DNA of 12,728 nucleotides from Asparagopsis taxiformis (GCA_030407315.1 JALQPE010001664.1:1-12728); one strand, 5' to 3'; shown: positions 1 to 9,076, counted from the stretch's first letter. The notes: generated by a model not told the origin, from the letters alone. Made by a program: numbers and translations.

Positions 1-2158
1 TTTATATATCTTTTTGATCTTGGCTGAACCTCGGCTTCAAGATCATGTTCTTTATCTATTTCTCACAGTTCTGGTCTATTGCCGCGTTCATAAAGAAGCC
101 AAGTAGCATTGGAGCCGGACCATTTATGGTCATACTCACGATGTCATAGCATGCGCAAGATCAAACCAGAATATAGCTTTTAGCATCATCCAAACAACAA
201 ATGGATACACCTGCGTTACCAATTTTACCATAGATATCAGGTCTAGATCTGGATCATTACCATATAAAGTAACCGAGTCAAAAGCTGTTGATAATCGTTT
301 TCAGGCATGCCTAAACTAACATAATGGAAACGACGATTGGTGCGTTCTGGTCCTCCTTCTCCAGCAAACATTCGCGTAGGATCTCTCCGGTTCTTTTAAA
401 CGGATACAAGCCTGAAGCATATGGAAATTCTCCCGGAACATTTTCTTGTAAACACCATCTCAAAACATCTCCCCATGCTTCGTATTTGGTAAGGCTACTT
501 TAGGAATTTGAGTATGCGACAAAGATTGGTGTGGGTTTCAATATTATTTCTTTATCCCGTACTTTGAAAAGAATAGACTGGATCTTTGTACTTTTGACTT
601 TTACTCCCCAACTTGTTATAATTCCCAGTTATAGGGATCTAAGTTAAGTTTTACGATCAAACTCAGCGAGTAATAACTTTATTAAGGCCTTTTATCTTCT
701 TCTTTGATATTTCGTAGTCCTTCATCTTCAATTCCATTTTAGACAACCCATGAAATTTATATCGGCAACGCTACAGATTGTCTTATATATTCCAAACAAC
801 TTTTGAGCACTTCAACTTGGGTAGTTACTGTTTTGTCGTAAGCGCGATTGTTTCAGAAATTTCTGATAAATATCTCGTTCGCTTGGTGGAATAACGAATA
901 TTTTTAGACATTTCTTTCGAAATATGAAAATCAGACTTTAGATCTGCTCCTGTTCTTTCTACTACTTTATCCATGATCGCCTTATAAAGGGTATTCATTC
1001 CCGGATCATTAAATGCGAGGCAATTGTACCATAAACCGGCAAGTCATCTTGTGGTATCCCAAAGGTTATGATTACGCATATATTGCTTTTTCACATCTCT
1101 TAAGGCGTCTAGCGACCGCGTTTATCAAACTTATTGATTGCTACCAGATCAGCAAAATCAAGCATGTCTATCTTCTCAAGCTGCGTAGCTGCACCAAACT
1201 CTGGAGTCATTACATACATGATGTATCACTATGCTCCAGAATCTCTGTATCTGATTGTCCAATTCAGAAGTTTCTAGAATTATCAAGTCAAACTCTGCTG
1301 CTTTAAGCACTTCTATAGCTTCGGCCACATATTTTGAAAGTGCCAGATTTGATTGACGTGTAGCTAACGAACGGCATATACACCCTTGGAGAGTTAATAG
1401 CATTCATTCGGATTCTATCACCCAATAATGCACCTCCTGTCTTTCTCTTTGAAGGGTCTACTGATATGATCCCAATAGTTTATCAGAAAAATCAATTAAA
1501 AAATCTTCGTACCAATTCGTCTACTAATGAAGATTTACCTGCTCCACCGGTTCCTGTGATTCTAAAACCGGAGTTTTTGAAGTTTATTCTTCAGATGAAT
1601 CCCATCTAATGTTCCTTTGCTATTTCCGGGAAATTTTCTGCCTCGCTGAAATTACTCTTGCAATGGCTCCTATTTTCTTTTCTGCCAAATGATCTGCTTC
1701 TCCATTAAGTCCATTTCTATCGGAAAATCTGACTTTTCTACCAGGTCATTAATCATTCCTTGTAACCCCAATTCGCGACCATCATCTGGGGAGTAAATTC
1801 TAGTAATTCCATAATCCATAAGATCTTTAATCTCTTCTGGAAGGATTACTCCTCCACCGCCGCCAAATATTTTGATATGCCCTGCACCTTTTTCCTGAAG
1901 CAAATCATACATGTATTTAAAATATTCATTATGCCCTCCTTGATACGAGGTCATTGCAATTGCATTAGCATCTTCTTGAATTGCACAATTCACTACTTCT
2001 TCTACACTTCGATCATGCCAAGATGAATCACTTCGACCCCAGTAGACTGAATGATACGTCGCATAATATTATTGGCTGCATCATGACCATCAAACAAGGA
2101 CGCTGCAGTTACAATTCTAACTTTATTTTTGGGAGTATACCGGTGCTATTTGTTCCAT
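1..2158 (-). CDS. icmF: Fused isobutyryl-CoA/methylmalonyl-CoA mutase (IcmF type), 5' part, frame-broken
   Basis: Adenosylcobalamin-dependent acyl-CoA mutase that carries its own G-protein chaperone. The ATG at 2158-2156 opens MEQIAP. The B12-binding domain follows (about 2158-1700), with DGHDAAN giving the cobalamin-ligating His at 2085-2083, then TSYQGGH and the glycine run [10 protein letters not shown]. The MeaB-like GTPase domain has a P-loop GTGGAGKSS at 1554-1528, [16 protein letters not shown], a frame-split ETSGIGQSDTE and the NKFDKRG guanine-specificity motif at 1135-1115. The linker reads [19 protein letters not shown]. The mutase domain begins with [11 protein letters not shown] and continues through LDDAK and [19 protein letters not shown] to the window edge. 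The B12/G/mutase order marks the single-chain IcmF form, not two-subunit MutAB. About 700 of roughly 1,100 residues are present. Many single-base indels shift the frame. Isobutyryl- versus methylmalonyl-CoA preference cannot be told. Confidence 0.92.
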
Positions 2159-2269
2159 TGACAAAAAATAGTGATTTAAACGGTGCTAATTTACGAAATA
2201 CGCATCAAAAAGGATTTTTTTTTAGATAATATTTCTTTAACCCTTTAAGAACTTTCATTGATTAAAGTT

Positions 2270-2277
2270 CAAATCTA
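2270..2277 (-). promoter_or_regulatory. Candidate -7 promoter element of icmF
   Basis: On the minus strand this reads TAGATTTG, an exact match to the Bacteroidota -7 consensus TAnnTTTG, about 110 bases before the icmF ATG. No clear -33 TTTG is present; a T-run about 22 bases upstream is the best candidate. The 285-base gap 2159-2443 between the divergent icmF and purU genes is very AT-rich. On the plus strand it holds a one-mismatch -7 match (TATGTTTA, 2402-2409) that could serve purU. Confidence 0.35.
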
Positions 2278-2443
2278 ACACTATTTTTATTGTTTTTTTA
2301 AAAATTATGTACTGAATACTCGCCTCATCAAAATCACGCAAAAACACCGTACAATTTGACATGTTAAGGTAAAATAATTATTAAAGTCATTTCAAGAATA
2401 GTATGTTTATATCATGAAAAACTATAACCAACGTTTTAATCAC

Positions 2444-3344
2444 ATGAAAAAATAACTTTATTAATCAACTGCCCAGACAAAAAAAGGGATTATTGCTACC
2501 GTAACCAATTTTGTTTTATCTAAAAAGGGTAACATTACATATATCGATCAGTATGTAGACCGCGAAGTCAAAGAATTCTTTATGCGACTAGAATGTGAAT
2601 TCGATGGCAACGAGGAAAAATTAGTCGGTTTTAAGGAATCTTTCAATAATGACATCGCAAAAAGCTATGGAATGCATTGGGAAATGTATGATACCGACAA
2701 AAAGACCAAAATGGCTCTTTTTGTATCAAAATATGATCATTGCCTGTATGATATTTTAGGAAGTATGCTTCAGGAGAACTCCAGGTAGAAATTCCTATAA
2801 TCATTAGTAATCATAATGACCTAACCTATTGCTGATGCATTTCATGTTCTTTTAAACATATTCCAGTTACTAAAGAAAATAAAAAGCAAGCCGAAGCAGA
2901 TCAATTAGCATTATTACAAGAACATAAAATTAACTTTGTTGTACTTGCCCGGTATATGCAAATTCTCTCTTCAGATTTTGTTGATCATTTTCCTAATCAA
3001 ATTATTAATATTCATCATTCTTTTTTACCGGCATTTCCTGGTGCCAAACCCTATCATTCAGCATATAACAGAGGGGTTAAAATATTGGCGCAACCAGCCA
3101 TTATGTAACATCAGATCTAGATGAAGGCCCCATTATTGAACAAGAAGTCGTTCGCGTATCACACATCCACAATGTAAAAGATTTATTCTAAAAGGTAGAG
3201 ATCTTGAAAAAATTGTATTATCAAGAGCAATCAAACATCACATAAAACATAAAGTTTTAGTTTATAATAATAAAACAGTGATTTTTTCATAACGGTAAAA
3301 TGTCGCCTGAATTAGCAAACGAAATCCAAGCTTTTCTAAATTGA
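2444..3344 (+). CDS. purU: Formyltetrahydrofolate deformylase PurU
   Basis: Hydrolyses 10-formyl-tetrahydrofolate to formate and tetrahydrofolate, balancing one-carbon units and feeding formate to purine synthesis. The N-terminal ACT domain reads from [15 protein letters not shown] through [16 protein letters not shown], recovered across one lost and one gained A. The formyltransferase-fold catalytic domain contains [24 protein letters not shown], the [10 protein letters not shown] catalytic motif near 3008-3037 with its histidines, and [13 protein letters not shown] with the catalytic aspartate. Recovered length to NNKTVIF is about 283 residues, the usual family length. In the sequence as given that frame ends at TAA 3290-3292. 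Dropping one T from the T6 run just before it would extend the protein to TGA 3344 through a protein-like tail ([15 protein letters not shown]), so the true end is one of these two. It is divergent from icmF and stands alone. Confidence 0.93.
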
Positions 3345-3383
3345 TTCTATCTTTATTGTTTGGATTATTAGTGGGTTTGAATG

Positions 3384-3436
3384 ATTGAAATGAATAAAGA
3401 TGATTTTAGACCTAATTTTCTTAGATTCATTTCAAT
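3384..3436. terminator. Inverted repeat between convergent purU and PqqB-like genes
   Basis: ATTGAAATGAAT at 3384-3395 is a perfect 12-base inverted match to ATTCATTTCAAT at 3425-3436. An inner AAGA/TCTT pair (3397-3400 with 3419-3422) leaves an 18-base loop. It lies between two converging genes, and the stop codon of the minus-strand gene (3429-3427) sits inside its right arm. There is no clean T-run, so a bidirectional terminator is an inference from position and structure. Confidence 0.5.
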
Positions 3437-4227
3437 AGACTTTTAGTTTCTTCAACAAAAGGATGAGGTACTTCACTCATCGGTCTTGGGATTTCACCAT
3501 TTTAAAAAAAGTAGCATCAATTAGTGCATAGTCCACTTTCCTTACTTCTTCAATAATACTTTTCTTCCAAAGAGACCATTTATTGATATCTGGTATGAAT
3601 AATGCTGATTATTTTACCGATAATTTTGTACCCCACAGTTTCCGAATATTCATCCCTATGAGGCACCAGAAAAGGAACTACTTTAAGGTTATTAGTAATT
3701 CTGATAAAGAATCGGCAAAAATGGGCTTATATTTATATTTTTAATCGACTAGCTGATCCCAAGGACATTTTTTTTCCAAAAAAGACTTCATTTTGTCATT
3801 GCATATACTGATATATTTTTGGCGCCCATTGCCTCTCTTCCAAAATACATTAATCCTGTATAATGACCTATATGAGCATGTGTTAGAAAAATCCCATTAA
3901 TGATAGAATCACTCTGTAAATATTCACTATCTAGAATGGCCAATTGCTCTGATATATCCGGAGTCGCTTCAAATAAAAACTTTTTATTGTATCGTGGTCT
4001 ATAAGCCCTAATGATACAACTAATCTTTTTGTTCTTATCATTTTTAACAGATATAAACTCTTGTGTATTATTAATATGTGGAAATCCTCCATCTTGAGCT
4101 ATTCCTAAAATAGTAATGTATTGTTGGATCTCATTTTGTTGAATAGATGTGTCTTTAATCGATTTTTTTTCATTTTTACAAGAAAAATTAAAAGAGATAC
4201 TATAAAAAAAATTAAATTTGACTTCAT
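3427..4227 (-). CDS. PqqB-like metallo-beta-lactamase-fold lipoprotein
   Basis: MBL-fold protein of the PqqB-like group; the substrate is unknown. The ATG at 4227-4225 starts MKSNLIFFIVSLLIF, followed after a one-base loss by SCKNEKK. That is a lipoprotein signal with lipobox LIFSC, predicting a lipid-anchored protein outside the cytoplasm. The mature part reads ITILGIAQDGGFPHI, LGLIDHDTIKS, LFEATPDISEQLAIL, then the metal-site motif GIFLTHAHIGHYTGLMYFGR and GAKNISVYAM. The C-terminus is RPMSEVPHPFVEETKSLLK. The motif is HAHIGH, with Gly where the HxHxDH consensus has Asp. Length is about 267 residues, close to related proteins. No other pqq gene is nearby, so PQQ synthesis should not be assumed. 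Several frameshifts occur, mainly between 3470 and 3790. It is divergent from the DUF4197 gene, with starts 37 bases apart. Confidence 0.85.
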
Positions 4228-4245
4228 ATTAATCGTTTATCATCT

Positions 4246-4253
4246 CAAATCTA
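4246..4253 (-). promoter_or_regulatory. Candidate -7 promoter element of the PqqB-like gene
   Basis: The minus strand reads TAGATTTG, an exact TAnnTTTG match ending 18 bases before the ATG of the PqqB-like gene. The same octamer lies upstream of icmF. No well-spaced -33 element is visible, and the divergent DUF4197 gene starts only 10 bases beyond it. Confidence 0.4.
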
Positions 4254-4263
4254 GAAAGAAATC

Positions 4264-4979
4264 ATGAAAAGCTTATCCTTATATTCACTATTATGCTGTA
4301 TCCCAGCTGTGCTGAACTTCAACAAGTTGTAAATAGCTTACCTCAAACTACTGGTGGCGGATTTGGAGTTAGTAATATTGATATCGCCAATGGATTGCGA
4401 CAAGCATTGGATAATGGAATAGACAAACAAGTAACCAAGCTAACCCAAAAAGACGGATTTTACAGAAATCAATTGGTAAAAAATTTTGCTCCCACAAGAA
4501 CTACGAAAAGTTGACAAAACCTTAAGAGATGTGGATTAAGCAGCTTAGCAGACGAAGGACTTAAAATCTTAATAGAGCTGCAGAAGATGCTGTTAAAGAA
4601 GCTACTCCAATATTTGTTGTGCTGTAAAACAAATCACCTTTACTGATGCTAAACAAATTCTTTTGGGCAATGATAATGCAGCGACTACATATTTACAGAA
4701 CAAGACAAATAGTGCTCTATATGCCAAATTTAATCCTGTAATTAAACGATCGTTCTCTAAAGTTGGAGCAGACAAATATGGTCGAACATTATCAACAAGT
4801 ACAACGCTTTACCACTTACTAACAATGTAAACCCTGATCTCACTGACTATGTAACGCAGGAAGCTTTAAAAGGAGTTTACACCATGATTTCGGTTGAAGA
4901 AAAAGAAATACGAACCAAACTTAGTTCTAGAACTACTGACTTATTAAGAAGAGTATTTGCTTTGCAAGACCGACCTTAA
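4264..4979 (+). CDS. DUF4197 family lipoprotein
   Basis: Member of DUF4197, common in Bacteroidota and Proteobacteria and of unknown function. The ATG at 4264 begins MKSLSLYSLL-like hydrophobic sequence, reconstructed across indels. It runs into a lipobox-like cysteine and CAELQQVVNSLPQ, so a lipoprotein is likely. The body shows the family pattern: SNIDIANGLRQALDNGI, VTKLTQKDGFYRNQLVK, a frame change, RKVDKTLRDVGLSSLADEGL, then RAAEDAVKEATPIF, FTDAKQILLGNDNAATTYL, ALYAKFNPVIKRSFSKVGAD, LTDYVTQEALKGVYTMISVE and a C-terminal RRVFALQD close to the stop. Length is about 238 residues, normal for the family. It is a single gene between a divergent and a convergent neighbour, with at least five indels. 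Confidence 0.88.
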
Positions 4980-4993
4980 CCCTTAACTTAGTA

Positions 4994-5034
4994 AGAGAGT
5001 AGGTCTCTAATCCTTTTTTTTGACCATTAGGATT
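4994..5034. terminator. Weak terminator-like region between convergent genes
   Basis: AGAGA/TCTCT (4994-4998 with 5004-5008, loop GTAGG) is followed five bases later by a run of eight T, suiting the plus-strand DUF4197 gene. An alternative stem AATCCT/AGGATT (5009-5014 with 5029-5034) overlaps the stop codon of the minus-strand hydrolase. The stems are short, so this is tentative. Confidence 0.35.
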
Positions 5035-5832
5035 GCCCAATAAAAGCAATAGTTTCTTTATTGAAAACTTCTGGTTGTTCTACATTGACAACATGTCCAG
5101 AATTTTGGACTACAAAAAGCTGGGATAGTTTATGAGCAGATGCTACTTTTTTACGGAAGGTAGAAAAGGTAATCTTCTTCTCCCATAAGATATAAAGTTG
5201 GGATTTTAATGTCTTTTGCCCTAAAAAAACGGAGCAATGGATTGATCTCTGAAGTGAGCTTAACCAACGTACAAACTCTTTTTGGTATAATTTTGGCCTC
5301 GTTAGCAAAAAGTAATCTTGACTGCTTGTGATTTTTTTTAGGCATAATAATAAATGCAAAAAACTTATACAACAGCATGTAGGGAATCACAGATTTAAAA
5401 ACTACACCCAGACGCATCAACACTTGTGATCTGAAATTTAGCTTCATTATTGCTCCTCCCATGATCATACTTTTAACGCGCTGCGGATATTTCTGCTAGA
5501 TTTCTGATCAAAATTGTACCTAATGATATTCCAACAAAATGCGACTCTTGTATTTGTTCTTTATCAATAACCTTAACAATATCTTCGGTAATAGAATCGA
5601 ACGTATATTTTGAATTAAAAAGCATCTTTTAAAACTGGTTAGAATTACCATGTCCTCTAAGATCTAGCAGCAACACATTAAAATGTTTTCTAAATTCTCG
5701 AACTTGTTTAAACCATATAGATGAGCTACCTCCGGCTCCATGAACAAAAGTCACCCAAGTATTGTTTTCGGGATGATGATATACTGAATAATTAAGCAAT
5801 GAAATGTTGTTTAGTAGTTCAAAACTACGAAG
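5027..5832 (-). CDS. Alpha/beta hydrolase, frame-broken
   Basis: Serine hydrolase of the alpha/beta-hydrolase fold; substrate unknown, probably cytoplasmic because no signal peptide is seen. In order: LNYSVYHHPENNTWVTF, the oxyanion-hole motif HGAGGSSSIWF, LLLDLRGHGNS, the nucleophile elbow FVGISLGTI (Ser in GxSxG), a lid rich in hydrophobic residues (MLLYKFFAFIIMPKK), PTLYLMGEEDYLF carrying the likely acid, and NSGHVVNVEQPEVFN carrying the catalytic His. All three triad positions are kept. Recovered length is about 265 residues. The C-terminal half is split between two overlapping frames at 5151-5359. No ATG is visible near the expected N-terminus; the open frame begins at 5832 after a TAA, so the start codon is probably lost to an error. 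It lies about 45 bases downstream of the BtuF-like gene, so the two may be co-transcribed. Confidence 0.82.
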
Positions 5833-5876
5833 TTATTTAATATATAGACTACAGTTAACACTATTTATAGAATTGT

Positions 5877-6657
5877 TTATTTTCTAATACAGTTAATGTA
5901 GCGTTTGAAGTATGAAAAAGCATCACCCAGACGGGACCCGTACCAGGAAAAATATTCGCCATCTACCAAATAATTTTCGCTGTTGATTTATTTTTCTTAC
6001 CTCAGCAATAGTTTTTCTGAAAAAGGATAGGGTTCTGACGATAATAAAATAGATCCTGTTCCGCCAAAATCCCTATTTCTTCTTTGCGACTTCAGGATAA
6101 CGCGTTTTTGATACAAAAACGTTCTTAAAATTGTTTATTTCGAGCAAATGATAATAAATGTATTATTGCCTACAGCAATCCATGGGTCTTCCATATAAAG
6201 TACGCTACTTTTTGAACAGGGATATCAGAAACAAATGTTCTAAAAGACTCTTGTTCTAATTTTATCTTTGATAAGCTTATTTGCTTTATGCAAGCTATCA
6301 AAAATCTCTCCATATTGTCTTATCATCTTTACGGCATCATCTACAGTAAAATATCAGAAACATGTACAGTATATTCTTTTTCTAAGTTTTCAACAATCTC
6401 CTTGGTATTTTCCTCTTTATTACACAGGATAATATCCGGATTTAGTTTACGTATTTTCTCGAAATTGACGTTTTTAGTCCTCCTACTATAGTCTTTTCTT
6501 TTCTTATATTTTTTGGATGTACACAAAACTTAGTTACCCCTACAATTCATTTCTAACCCAGTGAACCAAAAGCTCAGTTTGTGAAGGAACTAACGAAATG
6601 ATACGTTTGGAACCTCTATAACTTCAATTTTTCTATCCAATTGATCTATATAATCAT
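5877..6657 (-). CDS. BtuF-like periplasmic-binding-fold protein (cobalamin/metal-chelate ABC uptake)
   Basis: Substrate-binding protein of the helical-backbone metal receptor superfamily (BtuF/FepB fold), which delivers cobalamin or an iron chelate to an ABC importer. The ATG at 6657-6655 gives, after one lost base, DQLDRKIEVIEVPKRIISL, then VPSQTELL, VGVTKFCVHPKNIRKEKTIV, GGTKNVNFEKIRKLNPDIIL, NKEENTKEIVENLEKEYTVH, DPWIAVGNNTFI, KTRYPEVAKKEIG, LSSEPYPFSEKTIAEV and GEYFSWYGSRLGDAFSYF. The order fits BtuF-like proteins. No signal peptide or lipobox is visible, which is known among Bacteroidota members of this group annotated as cobalamin-binding. No permease or ATPase gene is adjacent. At least eight indels break the frame. 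Cobalamin is inferred from fold and from the B12-dependent icmF nearby; a siderophore is possible. Confidence 0.8.
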
Positions 6658-6789
6658 AGGTTACAGTTTTACTATTTTTCTAATTACACAAATATTAAAA
6701 AAACATAAATTGTTGATAACTAATTGTTAAAATAGGAATTCAGGATAAAATTTCTATCTTAGTAAGAATTAATATTAAAATTTGGGGCT

Positions 6790-6903
6790 ATGAATTCAGT
6801 ATTACTAAACGTTATTATTTTGGTATAATGCATTTTTTGTAGTGTCATTGTTTATGGACTTTACGGATATGCAAAACAAGTGTTTAACGCAAATAGACGT
6901 TGA
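6790..6903 (+). CDS. Small single-span membrane protein, interrupted by TAA
   Basis: A 37-codon frame from ATG 6790 to TGA 6903 starts MNSVLLNVIILV, meets an in-frame TAA at 6826-6828, and continues CIFCSVIVYGLYGYAKQVF to NANRR. Ignoring the TAA gives a hydrophobic helix of about 25 residues with a short basic tail, typical of a small inner-membrane protein. Given the error rate here, the TAA is more likely an artefact than a real stop, though a 12-residue peptide cannot be excluded. I do not recognise the family. The unit is self-contained: a near-match -7 element (TATCTTAG, 6755-6762) about 28 bases upstream and a strong hairpin terminator 30 bases downstream. It is divergent from the BtuF-like gene. 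Confidence 0.5.
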
Positions 6904-6933
6904 TTCGATTCTATTATTCATTAATTTAATTTG

Positions 6934-6979
6934 AAAAGAACAAGAATACATACCATACCGTATTCTTGTTCTTTTTTTT
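6934..6979. terminator. Strong intrinsic terminator between the small ORF and pyrF
   Basis: AAAAGAACAAGAATAC (6934-6949) pairs perfectly with GTATTCTTGTTCTTTT (6960-6975) around a 10-base loop, and the T-run continues to 6979. It ends the plus-strand small transcript. Its right edge is seven bases beyond the pyrF stop, so it probably also terminates the minus-strand pyrF transcript, though the T-tract on that side is shorter. Confidence 0.9.
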
Positions 6980-6982
6980 ATG

Positions 6983-7783
6983 CTATAATTTTTGCATTTG
7001 CTGCTGAAGTTCTAAAGCTTTTCTGCCGCCGCCGAGGCAAAATCCGTTCCATCTGAAGCATATATGATTCCCTGGACGAGTTAATCAGCAAACCAACATT
7101 TTCGTTCAATCCATATTTACAAACTTCTTAAGGCTTCCTCCTTGTGCACCCACACCAGGCACCAACAAAAAGCTATCAGGTATTATCTTTCGTATATCCA
7201 AAAGGTACTCGGCCTTTGTGGCTCCTACCACATACATTAGATTTTCGGCATTTTTCCAGGTTTTAGAACTTCTAATACCTGTTTGTATAATTCTTTATCT
7301 TCGGTAATTTTGTCTGAAAATCAAAAGCCCCTTGATTAGAGGTTAGGGCTAAAAGTATCGTATGTTTATTGTCGAAAGCTAAAAAGGGTTCTACAGAGTC
7401 TTTCCCCATATATGGTGCCACGGTTACCGAGTCGAAAGCCATATCTTCAAAAAAGGCTTTGGCGTACATGGTACTCGTGTTACCAATATCACCACGTTTT
7501 GCATCGGCTATGGTAAACATTTCGGGATAGTTTTCGTTGATATAAGCAATCGTTTTTTGCAAAGATTGCCACCCTTTTACTCCATAAGCTTCATAAAGGC
7601 TGTATTTGGTTTATATCCTACTGCCAAATGATGCGTAGCATCAATAATAGCTTTGTTAAATTCGAAGATAGGATCTTCTTCCTGCAGTAAGTGCTTCGGG
7701 ATTTTGGTAAGATCAACATCTAGACCTATACACAAAAAAGATTTCTTTTTTTTAATTTGTTCAACAAGCTGTTGGGTAGTCAT
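6983..7783 (-). CDS. pyrF: Orotidine 5'-phosphate decarboxylase (subfamily 2)
   Basis: Decarboxylates OMP to UMP, the last step of de novo pyrimidine synthesis, in the cytoplasm. The ATG at 7783 opens [20 protein letters not shown] followed by LDVDLTKIP. Then come [29 protein letters not shown], the catalytic [14 protein letters not shown] with its Asp-Lys-Asp network, [66 protein letters not shown] and SSRGIIYAS near the C-terminus. Stop TAG lies at 6985-6983. Recovered length of about 270 residues is normal for the longer subfamily-2 enzymes. Indels near 7560, 7300 and 7100 split it. The enzyme is normally essential in minimal conditions, so these breaks argue for sequencing error. It begins 26 bases after the upstream oxidoreductase stop, suggesting one operon. 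Confidence 0.95.
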
Positions 7784-7809
7784 ATGTACTATTATGATTT
7801 ATTACAAAA

Positions 7810-9008
7810 TTACTCCTTACCATCTACATAATCTTGTAGATAGCTAAATCTTTCGGTTAATTTACCTTCTTTGTCATTCTTGCCCTTTCTAACACCCCAT
7901 CTTTATCTCCATCAAAAAATGCAGGTATAACATGTTCTAAAAACATAGCTCCAAACCATCGCTGGCATCCTTAGGTAGTTCGCAAGGTAAATTATCAACT
8001 GCCATTACTACTATTGCTTTGGGATCTTTAAAATCTACCTCAGCTTCAGTCTCAGGATCATATCCATAAATCGGATCTGCAATAGTTGATGGTCTAATGG
8101 TAGATGCCACCGGGCCATCAATATCACAAGAGATATCGGCTACTACTTTGATATTAAATCTTCGGATTTGGCATCTTGCCTTGTAAAAATAAACGGAGCT
8201 CCATCTCCAAAAAAGTGTCAGCAATATACAGATCACTTACTTTTGCAAATCGCATAAAATCACTGTCATAGTCTTGCGGGTTGGTATAAAAGTCATTTTA
8301 TCCAAAACACGACCATCTTTACGTTTATTGTAATCTAATACATCGATTTGCACATATACTGGTCATTGAAGCTTGTATTCAAGTACTGCTCTACCGTTAC
8401 TTCTTTGATCCCCATTGCATCCAAATCTCTTTAGCTCCGCCACCTACTTTTCCTCTTCCGGTAAGCACAATTTTGATATTGGGCAACGAAATATTATTTA
8501 GTTCAGATTCCAAAGCTTTTGATCACTCAGGGTTTCAGCTTTTGGTAGACTAAATGCATTACTTTAAGTCCCCACGCTCTAAAACCATTATAGGTTCCTA
8601 CAATTCCTGCATATCTTCCAAAGCCTATAAGTCGAAAGCCATTTTTCCAACAATAACTTCATGATCATATAATTCGATGTTTTTATCAAGAATAGCCTTT
8701 AATAACTTTCTGTTATAAGGCTGTTTTTTGATGGTATGAGAAAAAGAAAAAATACTTTTTATTAGGTATCAAAGCAAAATCGGCACCTCTTTTACACCAA
8801 GCAGCACATCACAATCTGTAAGATGATCGGTTACTGTACATCCTGCATCTTTATAACTACTGTCATCAAACACTCTAATCTCTGAACTTTCTACTATAAA
8901 TGAGGCTTCAGGAAACTGAGATTTTGCTCTTTTTAAGCCATTAGGAGAGAACACAACACGACGATCTGGCGGGTTTTTGCGCTCTTTAATGATACCGAAC
9001 TTGGTCAT
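7810..9008 (-). CDS. Alanine dehydrogenase/saccharopine dehydrogenase-like NAD(P)-dependent oxidoreductase
   Basis: Enzyme of the AlaDH/PNT family, closest in layout to LYS1-type saccharopine dehydrogenase (L-lysine-forming). The ATG at 9008-9006 starts MTKFGIIKERKNPPDRRVVF, the typical N-terminal domain with its KERKNPPDxRV signature. It continues SQFPEASFIVESSEIRVFDD, LTDCDVLLGVKEVPI, FFFSHTIKKQPYNRKLL and GFGRYAGIVGTYNGFRAWG. The Rossmann fold carries LTGRGKVGGGAKE (glycine motif at 8459-8433). The C-terminal part reads FNIKVVADISCDIDGPVAST, IRPSTIADPIYGYDPET and LPCELPKDASDGF, ending LQDYVDGKE. About 400 residues, full length for the family. The same group is often annotated as alanine dehydrogenase, so substrate is unproven. 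Probably co-transcribed with pyrF downstream. Several indels occur. Confidence 0.85.
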
Positions 9009-9068
9009 ATGGTTTTGGTATGTATTTTGTTGATTTAAAATTGCGGCTAAAGATATGACAATTATAGT

Positions 9069-9076
9069 TATCTTTG
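9069..9076 (+). promoter_or_regulatory. Candidate -7 promoter element of ssrA
   Basis: TATCTTTG is an exact TAnnTTTG match, 47 bases before the mature tmRNA 5' end, leaving room for a processed leader. A TTG at 9041-9043 lies 25 bases upstream, slightly far for a -33 element. The stretch 9009-9123 separates ssrA from the divergent oxidoreductase gene. On the minus strand it also holds a one-mismatch -7 match (TATCTTTA, 9055-9048) that may serve that gene. Confidence 0.45.

Noticed and set aside
1013..1306. Plus-strand open frame of 97 codons
   Set aside because: It is antisense to the G-protein domain of icmF, whose conserved motifs (NKFDKRG and others) lie on the minus strand there.
1981..2229. 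Plus-strand open frame of 82 codons over the icmF start
   Set aside because: It overlaps the B12-binding motif DGHDAAN on the minus strand and has no recognisable protein pattern.
6288..6491. Plus-strand hydrophobic open frame
   Set aside because: It is the complement of the BtuF-like coding sequence (NVNFEKIRKLNPDIIL region); its hydrophobicity follows from that.
7024..7035. GCC-repeat tracts (also near 1855-1863 and 9811-9821)
   Set aside because: They are short runs encoding small residues: Ala in PyrF and Gly in the IcmF GGGGG motif. They do not form an array with spacers.
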